Shown: positions 1-8,935, counted from the stretch's first letter. The stretch is DNA of 56,553 nt from Vibrio crassostreae 9ZC13 (GCF_000272045.2 NZ_AJYZ02000040.1:284580-341132); one strand, 5' to 3'. A program made the numbers and translations. The notes: a model not told the origin generated them from the letters alone.

Positions 1-19
1 TTATTGTTAGAGTATGTTC

Positions 20-56
20 AAAACCATTTTGTGTGAAAGCATAAAGTGGTTTTTTT
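20..56 (+). terminator. Terminator or attenuator ahead of gfcB
   Basis: AACCATTT can pair with AAAGTGGTT (one bulged G), followed at once by seven T residues. It lies about 60 bp before gfcB. It may end an upstream gene outside the window (yjbE/gfcA would be expected there) or attenuate transcription into gfcBCD. The first 113 bases hold no other recognisable gene. Confidence 0.55.
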
Positions 57-113
57 ATATCAGATTTTCATATTGGACATCAGCAACAAGATTGCTAGGA
101 AGCAGAACTCATC

Positions 114-818
114 ATGCTTAAACCTCTAATCATATCTCTTGGTCTTTTTCTTGCTGGTTGTTCTCAGCAGTTTCAAGACGTTAACTCTACTTTTGATGAA
201 GCCTTTTTTGGAAGCTCCGATGTTGAGCTATCCAAGGAATACATTCAAACGTTACCTTATTCCAGCATTTATGCCGAAGTGAATGACCAAGGTAAGATCT
301 TCATGGTCTTAGCGTACGTCGGTGAAAACCCGCAAACGGGCGCAGAGCAGTTAAAGTGGATGTCTTCTGACAAAGCGATGATCGTCACTGAAAATGGACG
401 TGTCGTACAAACGCTATTGCTTCCTTACGAAAACCTTTCTGGTTTGGCATTCCAACCGTTGAATGCATTCTCTTCTGCAAACAATTCGTCAGCCGATTCT
501 TCTTCTGCGTTTGATGTGTCTGCCAACCCCGGAGCTCAAAAATGGCAAGCGGTTTACGACTGGCAACCTAACTATCGATTCGGCTATAAAGCGAACATCA
601 CCCGAACGTATGTGGGAAATGACACGGTTGAAACTCCGTTAGCGTCTATCGATACCAAGAAATTCCAAGAAAAAATTCAATTCCCAATATTAGAACAAGA
701 CATCACCAACGAATATTGGGTCGACAGCGAAGGCAAAGTGGTAAAAACCATACAGTATTTAGGCCCTGATATGACAAGGCTTGAGTTAACCGTCCTTAAG
801 CATTATCAAAGCAATTAA
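114..818 (+). CDS. gfcB: YjbF/GfcB-family outer-membrane lipoprotein
   Basis: The 234-residue product has a lipoprotein signal peptide: a short basic start, a hydrophobic stretch and the lipobox LAGC with Cys16 as the lipidation site. The rest resembles YjbF/GfcB (YmcC), a periplasm-facing lipoprotein of exopolysaccharide and group 4 capsule operons. Its exact biochemical role is not known in the family. It is first in a three-gene set with gfcC (21-bp gap) and gfcD (1-nt overlap), upstream of wza-wzb-wzc. A GGA-containing Shine-Dalgarno (aggaagc) lies before the ATG. The family call rests on the lipobox, size and gene order; the yjbF name would be equally valid. Confidence 0.8.
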   Translation: MLKPLIISLGLFLAGCSQQFQDVNSTFDEAFFGSSDVELSKEYIQTLPYSSIYAEVNDQGKIFMVLAYVGENPQTGAEQLKWMSSDKAMIVTENGRVVQTLLLPYENLSGLAFQPLNAFSSANNSSADSSSAFDVSANPGAQKWQAVYDWQPNYRFGYKANITRTYVGNDTVETPLASIDTKKFQEKIQFPILEQDITNEYWVDSEGKVVKTIQYLGPDMTRLELTVLKHYQSN

Positions 819-839
819 CGAACAGGGTAATGAACTAAA

Positions 840-1790
840 ATGATGAATTATATGAGTCACGCATCAAAAATGACGGGACGTCGGCTGCCATTGGTGAAAG
901 CTCTATTAACGATGAGAGCTCTGTTAATGATCAGCGCTTTGTTTGCTTTGAGCTCCGCTTCTTCGGCTTCTGATCTTGTTACGCCTGAACGCTCTTCGTC
1001 GATTAAAACAACAATCGAGCTTCCTCTTCAAGGTGTGACGCTTGAGTATCAAACTAACGTTCGACTGCTTCGTGTATTAGACGACGCAAACGCGAATGCG
1101 AGCTCTAACGCTAACGGTACTATTGGTTACTTCCCCCTTTCGGCTCAACTGTTTGATATAACCAATACTGAAGCGACTGCAGTTACTGGATTTAAAGAAG
1201 CTAACCAAGCTATCGAAGCCAAAAAGCGCAATGTACTGAACCAGCTTGAAGCTTTCGCAGTAGAAGAGCCAGAAGCAAACTTAGTGCGCCAACAGTTAGC
1301 CTCTTTCCAATACCTCAATCGAGTTTTTATTGAGCTAGACCGTAATGCCGTTATCTCTCAATCAGATAAGAACCCACTGCTTGTTTCAAGTTCTCATATT
1401 AACAAGCCGTCGTCTGCTGCCATTAAAAGAGTGTCGACTAGTGAAACTCAAGCCTTTTCTCTGTACTTACCACAACGACCAACGTCAATTCAGTTGATGG
1501 GCGCAATGAAAGAGTCGGTAACAATGAATCTGATTGAGCATGGTACGTTGAATGATTACCTCGATGCATTACCGAACGGCTTTATTGGTGAATCTGCAGA
1601 TAAAAGTGTGGCGTATGTTGTTCAGCCAGATGGCGTGGTGCAAACCATTCAATACGCATACTGGAACGAACAGCCGGTTTACTTAGCACCAGGTGCCATC
1701 GTATTTATGGCGTTCTACTCTTTGCCATCGGAATACTCAACGTTGAACCAAGATATTGTCGATTTGATACGTCATAAGGTTGGCCTGTAA
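840..1790 (+). CDS. gfcC: YjbG/GfcC-family periplasmic polysaccharide export accessory protein
   Basis: The product is 316 residues with an N-terminal signal region (hydrophobic segment about residues 27-44, ending near SASSASD). The mature part resembles GfcC/YjbG, a periplasmic protein with beta-grasp domains like those of Wza, proposed to work with the outer-membrane export machinery. The C-terminal section contains the family-like stretches about DALPNGF and VVQPDGVVQ. The start is uncertain: two adjacent ATG codons and further in-frame Met codons lie before the signal peptide, so the true start may be a few codons inside. The stop codon overlaps the gfcD start (TAATG), which implies translational coupling. 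Confidence 0.75.
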   Translation: MMNYMSHASKMTGRRLPLVKALLTMRALLMISALFALSSASSASDLVTPERSSSIKTTIELPLQGVTLEYQTNVRLLRVLDDANANASSNANGTIGYFPLSAQLFDITNTEATAVTGFKEANQAIEAKKRNVLNQLEAFAVEEPEANLVRQQLASFQYLNRVFIELDRNAVISQSDKNPLLVSSSHINKPSSAAIKRVSTSETQAFSLYLPQRPTSIQLMGAMKESVTMNLIEHGTLNDYLDALPNGFIGESADKSVAYVVQPDGVVQTIQYAYWNEQPVYLAPGAIVFMAFYSLPSEYSTLNQDIVDLIRHKVGL

Positions 1791-4057
1791 TGCTGAAACA
1801 GAAATCATTCCCTCTATCGGCAGTGTGTGCATCGGTTACCTGTGCTTTATTAATGACCAATAGCATGTCGACTAGAGCAGAAACAATCATTGATTCCTCT
1901 TCAATTCGAGCAGAAAAATCATCATTCGACGACACAGAATACAGAACGTCGCAAATGAACTTTGGTGGTGTTGGCTTAATGCAAATGCCGACAGGCCGAA
2001 TGGCACCAGAAGGCGAGTTCAACTTTAGTGCTTCGTTCAACAATGAATACCATTTTTATAATGTGAGCCTGCAGGTGATGCCTTGGCTTGAAACCACCAT
2101 TCGCTATACACAAACTCAAGATCTTTATTATAGCGGTAGTGGCAATCAAGACTGCTCTCAAAACTCATTCAGTGGTTGTACTAAGCACACCGATAAAGGT
2201 ATCGACTTTAAAGTACGCTTAATCGAAGAAGGGTATTACTTACCAGAAGTGTCGGTCGGTGTGCGTGACTTTGGTGGTACCGGTTTATTTGATGGCGAGT
2301 TTGTTGCGGCGACCAAACGTTTTGGCCCAGTTGATTTTACCTTGGGCATGGCTTGGGGATACATGGGCACCAGTGGCAATTTCACTAACCCATTGTGTAA
2401 AGCCAGTGACAAGTATTGTGAACGCCCGTCTGATTATAAAGGCAATGGCGGCAGTGTCGATTTTGAGCGTTGGTTTAAAGGCGATGCGGCAATTTATGGC
2501 GGCTTTGAATATCAAACCCCGTATAAGCCGTTAACTTTGAAGCTTGAATACGATGGCAACGATTATTCTCAAGACTTTCCAGTAGTACGTGGTGGTGTCG
2601 ACATGACACAGCACACGCCATGGAACGTGGGTGCTGTGTACCATTTCACTGATTGGGGTTCGGCGAAAGTGAGCTATGAGCGAGGCGATACTTTAACCCT
2701 TGGCTTCGATCTTTCTACCAACTTCAATGAAATGTATTCTGTGTGGCGAGATACCGAAACAGCAGAATTGCGCCCAAGTGGTGTCGAGACGGTTGACGAT
2801 ATTGATATGGCGGCCCTTGCAGAAGAACTTGAAACGATCGCGGGCTATGAACAAGCGCAAATCTTGGTCGACGATAACAGCATTGTGGTCAAGGGTACTC
2901 AGGTTAAATACCGAGACAGAGATATCGCGCTTGAGCGCGGTGCGACCGTGATTGCCAACGCGGTCCCGAGTTACATAGACACCTACAAAATCATCGAAAA
3001 TGATAAATCGATGGAACTCACTGAGACAACGGTAGATGCACAAGCGTTCAAAGCGGCGGCTAATAACAGTTATCTCAATGCTCAAACCAGTGATGCAACC
3101 GATACTCACGAGTTAGAGCGTAAGAAATCCGTTATTTATCATGATGGGCGTGAGCGATTCGATGTGTCGATTTCACCAAACCTAGCGCAATCGTTCGGTT
3201 CGGCTGAAAACTTCTATTTATACAGTTTGGGTTTATACACCAACGCTTCGTTCTGGGCGTTAAACAATGTTGAACTGTCGGGCTCTTTGTACGTTAACTT
3301 AGTCGATAACTACGACAAGTTTAACTATACCGTCCCATCAGACGGCACTGACCAAACGCCAAGGGTAAGAACCTTGTTCCGCTCTTATGTTGATGATCCG
3401 GTTCGTTTAGACCGTTTACAACTGACGTGGTTTGAAGACTATGGCAGCGGTATCTACACCCAAGCTTACGGCGGTTACCTAGAGAGCATGTTCGCGGGTG
3501 TGGGTGGCGAAATCCTGTATCGTCCATTCAACCAAAACTGGGCGATTGGCGCAGACATGACAGCAATAAGCCAGCGCGATCCAGAAAGCTGGTTTGGCAC
3601 GTTTGATGAAGAGATCCAAGTCAATCCTGATAACAGCAACCGAACGTACAAAGTGATCGATAAAGGCACTACTGGCTTTATCACTGGTTATTACACCCCA
3701 CAATGGGATTTCTTGAGCGATACCTTACTCAAAGTGGGGGTCGGTAAATTTCTTGCGGGTGATGTCGGGACTCGTGTCGACTTCTCTAAGCAGTTCAAGA
3801 GCGGCGTGATTGCTGGTGCGTTTGTTAGCTTAACCGACATGACAACCGAAGAATACGGTGAAGGCAGCTACACCAAAGGCTTCTATGTATCGATTCCGTT
3901 CGATCTTGTTACTGTGAAACCAAGCTCAAGCCGCGCAGGTTTTACCTGGTTACCGATCACGCGTGACGGCGGCCAAGTGTTGAATAAGCAATACAACTTG
4001 TTCGATCAAACCGATGCTCGCTCACCTTGGTTCCAAAGACCGAGTAGCGTTAAGTAG
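1790..4057 (+). CDS. gfcD: YjbH/GfcD-family outer-membrane beta-barrel protein
   Basis: The 755-residue product starts with a signal peptide of about 30 residues and continues as a long protein with alternating aromatic/hydrophobic strands, typical of YjbH/GfcD (YmcA). The family is predicted to form two outer-membrane beta-barrels joined by a periplasmic domain and to help polysaccharide cross or stay on the outer membrane. The N-terminal stretch about GGVGLMQMPTGRMAPEG is characteristic. E. coli GfcD is a lipoprotein, whereas no clear lipobox is visible here. Its start overlaps gfcC by one base. A dispersed repeat begins a few bases after the stop codon. Confidence 0.8.
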   Translation: MLKQKSFPLSAVCASVTCALLMTNSMSTRAETIIDSSSIRAEKSSFDDTEYRTSQMNFGGVGLMQMPTGRMAPEGEFNFSASFNNEYHFYNVSLQVMPWLETTIRYTQTQDLYYSGSGNQDCSQNSFSGCTKHTDKGIDFKVRLIEEGYYLPEVSVGVRDFGGTGLFDGEFVAATKRFGPVDFTLGMAWGYMGTSGNFTNPLCKASDKYCERPSDYKGNGGSVDFERWFKGDAAIYGGFEYQTPYKPLTLKLEYDGNDYSQDFPVVRGGVDMTQHTPWNVGAVYHFTDWGSAKVSYERGDTLTLGFDLSTNFNEMYSVWRDTETAELRPSGVETVDDIDMAALAEELETIAGYEQAQILVDDNSIVVKGTQVKYRDRDIALERGATVIANAVPSYIDTYKIIENDKSMELTETTVDAQAFKAAANNSYLNAQTSDATDTHELERKKSVIYHDGRERFDVSISPNLAQSFGSAENFYLYSLGLYTNASFWALNNVELSGSLYVNLVDNYDKFNYTVPSDGTDQTPRVRTLFRSYVDDPVRLDRLQLTWFEDYGSGIYTQAYGGYLESMFAGVGGEILYRPFNQNWAIGADMTAISQRDPESWFGTFDEEIQVNPDNSNRTYKVIDKGTTGFITGYYTPQWDFLSDTLLKVGVGKFLAGDVGTRVDFSKQFKSGVIAGAFVSLTDMTTEEYGEGSYTKGFYVSIPFDLVTVKPSSSRAGFTWLPITRDGGQVLNKQYNLFDQTDARSPWFQRPSSVK

Positions 4058-4059
4058 AT

Positions 4060-4125
4060 CGAAAGCAGATACGGGTGACGAGTAAGCGGGATGCGAAGAG
4101 TGGGGAAAGAGCAGTCTCGAATAAT
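4060..4125 (+). repeat. Dispersed 3'-end repeat, copy 1 (plus orientation)
   Basis: The stretch after the gfcD stop contains AAGCAGATACGGGTGACGAG, then GCGGGATGCGAAGAG and AGAGCAG. These are the core words of a repeat found at about ten places in the window. It begins about 7 bp after the stop codon, in the orientation seen after most genes here. Confidence 0.7.
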
Positions 4126-4169
4126 CGAATAACGAATAGCTTAAGATATCGTGATATTCATTGGGTCTA

Positions 4170-4338
4170 GCTTTTGGTTCTCCCCCTTGAACGCCGTTCG
4201 TTTTTGATCGGTGATGTTCATCAAAGGGGGAGTTCGAGGGGGATATTAATCTATGTGTTACCAACCCCTCCCAGCCTCCCTTTATGTTGGTATTTTCTGC
4301 CAAGCAACAGTTGTGATAAAGGGGAGGAGCCAAAAGCA
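4170..4338. repeat. MITE-like element, copy A (169 bp)
   Basis: The element begins GCTTTTGGTTCTCCCCC and ends GGGGAGGAGCCAAAAGC, near-perfect terminal inverted repeats. Inside are two further hairpins: CTCCCCCTTGA with TCAAAGGGGGAG, and the CCCCTCC / GGGGAGG arm. A closely similar copy of 167 bp lies at 8936-9102 in the same orientation. There is no transposase gene inside, so it would be non-autonomous. No clear target duplication is visible. A 77-codon open frame crossing it is judged not to be a gene. Confidence 0.75.
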
Positions 4339-4354
4339 TCCCGACACGGCTTTA

Positions 4355-4446
4355 GGCTCTTCGTTTACTCGTATCTCGCTACTCTCATCTGCTCTTTAGC
4401 TCTTTAGCTCTTCGCCACTCGCTCACTCGCATCCCGTATCTGCTCC
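4355..4446 (-). repeat. Dispersed repeat, copy 2 (minus orientation, degenerate tandem)
   Basis: Several repeats of the words CTCGCTACTC, ATCTGCTCTT, TAGCTCTT and CGCATCCCGTATCTGCTC occur in tandem. This is the reverse complement orientation of the copy after gfcD, so MITE copy A sits between two oppositely oriented members of the short repeat family. The remaining 4447-4588 holds no gene that I can support. Confidence 0.65.
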
Positions 4447-4588
4447 TAAACCATTCAACTAGGTTGATAATAACCACAATTTGTGGATAATGCTTACGGA
4501 TTAAACTAACCGTATGCAAGCGCACTTTTTTGCTACGCCTTAGACAAAATACGCCTATTCAAATTCCATATTGATAGGGGCAGATTAA

Positions 4589-4702
4589 CTACGCAGTGTG
4601 ATGTCGCGGAATATCAAAGGGCGGTAGCGTTCCTATCTTTGATATTAAGTGGGAGCGATATCACAGTAATAGCCCTCCTTAACTCTATTAAATACTGCGT
4701 AG
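4589..4702 (+). promoter_or_regulatory. Nested inverted-repeat leader carrying the ops element of wza
   Basis: Three inverted repeats are nested around the ops element. The outer arm is CTACGCAGT (4589-4597) with ACTGCGTAG (4694-4702), perfect over 9 bp. The middle arm is GTGATGTCGC (4598-4607) with GCGATATCAC (4655-4664), 10 bp with one G-U pair. The inner arm is AATATCAAAG (4610-4619) with CTTTGATATT (4637-4646), perfect over 10 bp. The loop of the inner arm is 17 bases and starts with the ops sequence. It lies in the untranslated leader about 80-190 bases before the chosen wza start. Confidence 0.75.
4620..4630 (+). promoter_or_regulatory. ops element (RfaH recruitment site) of the wza operon
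   Basis: The sequence GGCGGTAGCGT matches the ops consensus GGCGGTAGCNT exactly. In enterobacteria this element in the non-template strand pauses RNA polymerase and recruits the NusG paralogue RfaH, allowing long polysaccharide operons to be read to the end. It sits about 150 bp before the wza start. A second exact copy lies at 12637-12647 before wecB. RfaH itself is not in the window. Confidence 0.9.
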
Positions 4703-4782
4703 CTGATAAAATTGTTTGTTCTAACTTCTTTGGGTGTCCTTTGGGATATCACGACACATTCCGTTTCTATGACTTGGTTAAC

Positions 4783-5916
4783 ATGAAGATTAATAAAAAT
4801 CGTCTCCTTTTAGCGCTCCTTCCTGTATTGCTTGCAGGGTGTACTACTCCAGGAACTCACCTTTCTACTGGCAACAAGAATGTGATTCAGCCTTCAGAGG
4901 AACAGCAAGAATCTGATATCTCTGATGTGGTTAACCTTTACCCACTGACAGCTCAATCAGTATCGACTTACCAAACGGGTACATTGTCGGTGTCACAAGC
5001 CAACCCTGAACTCGACGTAGACATCGCAAAGTATGAATACAAAGTCGGTGTGGGCGATATCTTAAATATTACGATCTGGGATCACCCTGAACTGACCATT
5101 CCTGCGGGCTCTTACCGTAGTAGTACTGAAGCGGGTAACTGGGTTCATGCTGACGGCACTATTTTCTACCCATACATTGGTACAGTAGAAGTGGCAGGAA
5201 AAACGGTTCGTGAAATTCGTTCTGATATAGCGGAACGTTTGGCGAAATACATCGAAAGCCCTCAAGTCGATGTGAACGTAGCGGCCTTCCGTTCTAAGAA
5301 AACCTACATTACGGGTGAGGTTTCAAAACCTGGCCAGCAGCCAATCACTAATATCCCTTTAACGTTACTGGATGCCGTGAACCGTTCTGGCGGTTTGTCT
5401 GAAGATGCTGATTGGCGTAATGTTTCATTAACCCGCAATGGCGTGGAAGAGAACCTTTCACTTTACGGTTTAATGCAACGTGGTGACCTAACCCAAAACC
5501 GCTTACTGCAAGCCGGTGATATTGTTCACGTACCGCGTAATGACAACCAGAAAGTGTTCGTGATGGGTGAAGTGAACGATCCTCAACTACTTAAGATTGA
5601 TCGCGTTGGGATGAGCCTAACCGAAGCACTCAGCAACGTAGGTGGTATTAACCAGCTGACGGCAGATGCAACGGGTGTGTTTGTGATCCGAACTTCTGAT
5701 GATAAATCAGAACGCATGGCAGACATCTACCAACTCAATATGGAAGACGCCTCAGCCCTAGTCATTGGCACCGAGTTTGATTTAAAGCCTTATGATATTG
5801 TTTACGTAACGGCAGCGCCAATCAGCCGCTGGAACCGTGTAATCGGTCAGCTTGTACCAACCATTTCAGGCTTCAACGACCTAACCGAAGGTATGTTGCG
5901 CGTTCGTAATTGGTAA
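4783..5916 (+). CDS. wza: Wza/GfcE-type polysaccharide export outer-membrane lipoprotein
   Basis: The frame is open from 4639, but the ATG at 4783 begins a proper lipoprotein signal (LLPVLLAGCTT, lipidated Cys at about residue 19), whereas the upstream ATG lies inside the ops hairpin. This gives 377 residues, usual for Wza. A Poly_export domain (about residues 85-180, with VGVGDILNITIWDHPEL) is followed by SLBB-type beta-grasp repeats (from about residue 183, TYITGEVSKPG, and from about 270, VFVMGEVNDP). A C-terminal amphipathic segment near WNRVIGQLVPTISG fits the alpha-helical barrel that spans the outer membrane. The octamer forms the export channel and works with Wzc. Confidence 0.93.
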   Translation: MKINKNRLLLALLPVLLAGCTTPGTHLSTGNKNVIQPSEEQQESDISDVVNLYPLTAQSVSTYQTGTLSVSQANPELDVDIAKYEYKVGVGDILNITIWDHPELTIPAGSYRSSTEAGNWVHADGTIFYPYIGTVEVAGKTVREIRSDIAERLAKYIESPQVDVNVAAFRSKKTYITGEVSKPGQQPITNIPLTLLDAVNRSGGLSEDADWRNVSLTRNGVEENLSLYGLMQRGDLTQNRLLQAGDIVHVPRNDNQKVFVMGEVNDPQLLKIDRVGMSLTEALSNVGGINQLTADATGVFVIRTSDDKSERMADIYQLNMEDASALVIGTEFDLKPYDIVYVTAAPISRWNRVIGQLVPTISGFNDLTEGMLRVRNW

Positions 5917-5949
5917 TAAGCCCTGGTTTGTAATAAACCCTAATTAATC

Positions 5950-5982
5950 ATCAGGTTGCATTGTACGTGTAACCTGATTTTT
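5950..5982 (+). terminator. Terminator-like hairpin between wza and wzb
   Basis: ATCAGGTT (5950-5957) pairs with AACCTGAT (5971-5978) and is followed by a run of T. It lies inside the operon, after wza and before wzb. With the ops element upstream, it is likely to be read through when RfaH is bound, giving higher dose of wza than of the two regulatory genes otherwise. The read-through role is inferred. Confidence 0.6.
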
Positions 5983-6032
5983 ACATCTAGAAGTAAACCC
6001 AGCTTATAGGCCCAATACAATTAGAGACCATT

Positions 6033-6473
6033 ATGTTTAATAAAATTTTAGTCGTATGCGTGGGCAACATTTGTCGTTCCCCGACTGGAGAGCGAGTTTT
6101 ACAAAACTTGCTGCCCAACAAAGAAGTGGCCTCTGCCGGTATCGCTGCTGAGAAAAGCCGTTTAATTGGTAAGCCTGCAGACGACACTGCCATTGTAATC
6201 GCCGCTGAAAATGGGGTTGATGTTGAAAATCATCAGTCTCAACAAGTCACGCCACAGCTTTGTGCTCAGTATGACTTGATTTTGGTGATGGAGAAGGGCC
6301 ATTTAGAAGCGCTTACTCAAATATCGCCAGAGGCACGTGGTAAAACGATGCTGTTTGGTCAGTGGATTGGCCAAAAAGACATTCCTGACCCCTATCGTCA
6401 AAGCCGTGAAGCCTTTGAACACGCTTATAAGCTGATTGACGAAGCTGCACAAGCTTGGGCAAAAAAACTGTAG
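6033..6473 (+). CDS. wzb: Low-molecular-weight protein-tyrosine phosphatase Wzb/Etp
   Basis: The product is 146 residues, the usual size. The active-site loop is CVGNICRS with nucleophile Cys9 and Arg15, and the general-acid Asp lies in the motif DPYRQS at about residue 116. The enzyme removes phosphate from the tyrosine cluster of its partner kinase Wzc, a cycle needed for assembly of high-molecular-weight capsule in the cytoplasm and inner membrane. It lies between wza and wzc, as in group 1 and group 4 capsule operons. A hairpin separates it from each neighbour. Confidence 0.95.
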   Translation: MFNKILVVCVGNICRSPTGERVLQNLLPNKEVASAGIAAEKSRLIGKPADDTAIVIAAENGVDVENHQSQQVTPQLCAQYDLILVMEKGHLEALTQISPEARGKTMLFGQWIGQKDIPDPYRQSREAFEHAYKLIDEAAQAWAKKL

Positions 6474-6578
6474 GTTTAAATGCAATAGATTTTAGATGCA
6501 GTAGGTTTTAAATAGACAGCTTTTTAAATGTCATGCTCTAAATGTAGGCATGGCAAAGCCACCAACGGAATAATATAA

Positions 6579-6607
6579 AAGAGAAGTGCGCGGAGCGTAT
6601 TTCTCTT
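6579..6607 (+). promoter_or_regulatory. Hairpin in the wzb-wzc gap
   Basis: AAGAGAA (6579-6585) pairs with TTCTCTT (6601-6607) around a 15-base loop. No T run follows, so it is unlikely to terminate transcription. It could stabilise or process the transcript; no function is shown. Confidence 0.4.
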
Positions 6608-6637
6608 CAAAAAACTAGTTTAGGAAGTAGCAAACAA

Positions 6638-8809
6638 ATGACAACACAACCCTCTCAGCAATCGCATACAGATAACTCTGATGAGATAGATTTAGGAAAA
6701 CTGCTTGGCATCTTATTAGATGCTAAATGGCTAATCATGCTGACCACATTTGCTTTTGCTGTGTTTGGTATTGCGTTTGCATTGCTTTCGACGCCGATAT
6801 ACAAAGCGGATGCACTGATTCAAATTGAAGAGAAAAGCTCTGGTGGCATCTCTTCTATGGTTGGTGATATGGGTGAATTGTTCTCTCAAGAATCTTCAGC
6901 TACAACCGAAGTCGAGATCATCAAATCTCGTATGATTTTGGGTGAAACGGTTGATAAGTTTAACTTAACCACTGTAACCTCACCTAACTATGCGCCAATC
7001 GTCGGCAAAGGCTTTGCACGCTTAACCGGCGACATCAACCACATTGCGGTTAGCCGTTTCAACATGCCAAGCTATGCGAGCGACTACGGGCACACGATCC
7101 AGATCCTAGATGCCGAGCAGGGCACTTACCAATTAGTTCGCGACGATGAGCGCGTTATCCTAAAAGGCAAAGTGGGTGAGCTAGCAACAGCAGACGACTA
7201 CAGCTTGTTTGTGGCAGGTTTTGAATCACATAACGATTTTGAATTCTCTATTAGTCAACGTAGCCGACTAGAAGCGATCGAATGGTTGAAAGCTTCTTTG
7301 TCTTTGTCTGAGCAAGGTAAGCAAACCGGTATTTTGAAGCTAAGCTTTGAAGGTGAAAACAAGCAACAGATTTCTGAAATCCTTAATCATATTAGCCAGA
7401 TCTACTTTTTACAAAACGTGAAACGTAATTCAGCGGAAGCAGAGAAGAGCCTACAGTTCTTAGAGAGTCACCTTCCTGGTATTAAATCTGAGTTAACTGG
7501 CTATGAAGACACACTCAACAATTATCGCCAAAAGAACGAATCGATCGACTTGGGCTTAGAAGCACAATCAACCTTGAAGGTAATGGTCGAGCTTGAAGCG
7601 CAATTGAATGAACTGACGTTTAAAGAAAGTGATATCAGTCAGCGTTTCACTAAAGATCACCCGGCATATAAGTCACTGATTGATAAGCGTAAAACGTTGT
7701 TGGGCGAGCGAGAGCGCCTGAACAAGCAAGTGCAAAAGCTGCCGAAAACACAACGTGAAGTACTGCGTATGACACGTGATGTTGAAGTAAACCAACAGAT
7801 CTACATCCAGTTACTAAACAAGGTTCAAGAGCTAAGCATTATTAAAGCCGGTACGGTCGGTAACGTTCGTATCTTAGATGACGCTCAAGCTTATGCTCGC
7901 GCCGTTAAACCTAAGAAGCCGCTGATTGTTGTGTTAGCAACGCTACTGGGTGGCATGCTAAGTGTCGCGTTTGTGTTAGTAAAAGCAGCGTTCCACCGAG
8001 GTGTTGAAAGCCCAGACCAAATTGAACAAATTGGCCTGCCTGTTTATGCAGCGGTACCAAAATCTGATTTGCAGGTAGAGCTCACTAACCGTTTTAAATC
8101 GAAGAAGAAGCAAACTAAAGGGACTCAAGCACTACTTGCTGAATCGAACCCTGCCGATCTTTCGGTTGAAGCATTGCGTGGCCTTCGTACCAGCTTGCAC
8201 TTCGCAATGCTAGAAGCGAAAAACAACGTTCTGATGATTTCAGGCCCTGCGCCAGGCATTGGTAAATCATTCATCTCGACTAACTTTGCCGCAGTAGCCG
8301 CAAAAACAGGCCAAAAGGTATTGTTGATTGATGCCGATATGCGTAAAGGTTACCTACAACAAAGCTTTGGTGTGAACTGGGATAACGGCCTTTCTGATGT
8401 ATTGAGCAGCAAGCAAGAGTTCGCTCAATCAGTGAAGTCGACACCAGTAGAAAACCTAGAAATCATTACCCGCGGGCAAGTACCACCCAACCCATCTGAA
8501 CTGCTTATGCACCCGCGCTTTGCAGAACTAATGGAATGGGCATCAAAAGAATATGACTTGGTGATTGTCGATACCCCGCCCGTACTTGCGGTAACCGATC
8601 CAAGCATTGTCGGCGCCTTCGCTGGCACCACATTAATGGTCGCGCGTTACGGTCAAAACACCATTAAAGAGATCGATGTAGCTCGCAACCGCTTCGAACA
8701 ATCGGGCATCGAAGTGAAAGGCGTTATCTTCAACGCCATCGAGAAGAAAGCATCTAGCTCTTACGGCTACGGTTATTACAACTATGCGTATTCGAGCGAC
8801 AAGAAATAA
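6638..8809 (+). CDS. wzc: Polysaccharide co-polymerase and BY-kinase Wzc/Etk
   Basis: The 723-residue product has the full BY-kinase layout. A Wzz-type domain has a first membrane segment about residues 33-53. A periplasmic coiled-coil region runs about residues 255-400, a second membrane segment about 427-447. The cytoplasmic kinase has Walker A (PGIGKS, about residue 537), Walker A' (LLIDADMRKG, about 563) and Walker B (VIVDTPP, about 642). The C-terminus is a tyrosine cluster (YGYGYYNYAY). It sets chain length and, through cycles of autophosphorylation and Wzb dephosphorylation, drives export through Wza. No separate wzz gene is in the locus, so this protein probably does that job for the whole cluster. 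Confidence 0.95.
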   Translation: MTTQPSQQSHTDNSDEIDLGKLLGILLDAKWLIMLTTFAFAVFGIAFALLSTPIYKADALIQIEEKSSGGISSMVGDMGELFSQESSATTEVEIIKSRMILGETVDKFNLTTVTSPNYAPIVGKGFARLTGDINHIAVSRFNMPSYASDYGHTIQILDAEQGTYQLVRDDERVILKGKVGELATADDYSLFVAGFESHNDFEFSISQRSRLEAIEWLKASLSLSEQGKQTGILKLSFEGENKQQISEILNHISQIYFLQNVKRNSAEAEKSLQFLESHLPGIKSELTGYEDTLNNYRQKNESIDLGLEAQSTLKVMVELEAQLNELTFKESDISQRFTKDHPAYKSLIDKRKTLLGERERLNKQVQKLPKTQREVLRMTRDVEVNQQIYIQLLNKVQELSIIKAGTVGNVRILDDAQAYARAVKPKKPLIVVLATLLGGMLSVAFVLVKAAFHRGVESPDQIEQIGLPVYAAVPKSDLQVELTNRFKSKKKQTKGTQALLAESNPADLSVEALRGLRTSLHFAMLEAKNNVLMISGPAPGIGKSFISTNFAAVAAKTGQKVLLIDADMRKGYLQQSFGVNWDNGLSDVLSSKQEFAQSVKSTPVENLEIITRGQVPPNPSELLMHPRFAELMEWASKEYDLVIVDTPPVLAVTDPSIVGAFAGTTLMVARYGQNTIKEIDVARNRFEQSGIEVKGVIFNAIEKKASSSYGYGYYNYAYSSDKK

Positions 8810-8815
8810 AGTTAA

Positions 8816-8905
8816 AGAGCAGTAACGAGATGCGGGATTCCAGTGGCGAGATACGAAAAGCGCTGCTCTTCGCATCTCGTTTACTCGTCACCCGCATCTA
8901 TTCTT
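8816..8905. repeat. Dispersed repeat, copy 3, both orientations forming a hairpin
   Basis: AAGAGCAGTAACGAGATGCG on the plus strand is followed about 45 bp later by GCTGCTCTTCGCATCTCG, its near reverse complement. Two oppositely oriented copies of the short repeat can thus form a long hairpin just 3' of wzc, perhaps ending the wza-wzc transcript. Confidence 0.65.
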
Positions 8906-8935
8906 TATCCAATCTTCAAATTATTCGAAGATTTA

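Noticed and set aside
2693..3109. Long minus-strand frame (138 codons) inside gfcD
   Set aside because: A shadow of the strongly supported gfcD gene; no ribosome site or recognisable protein.
4174..4407. A 77-codon open frame between gfcD and wza
   Set aside because: It runs through the MITE-like element and the short repeat; no ribosome site and no family likeness.
4060..4446. CRISPR-like array made by the short repeats
   Set aside because: Units are not separated by unique spacers of constant length, differ in sequence and occur at many loci; no cas genes are present.
4639..4782. Upstream 48-codon extension of wza
   Set aside because: Its ATG is inside the ops hairpin and it would destroy the lipoprotein signal; the ATG at 4783 fits the family.
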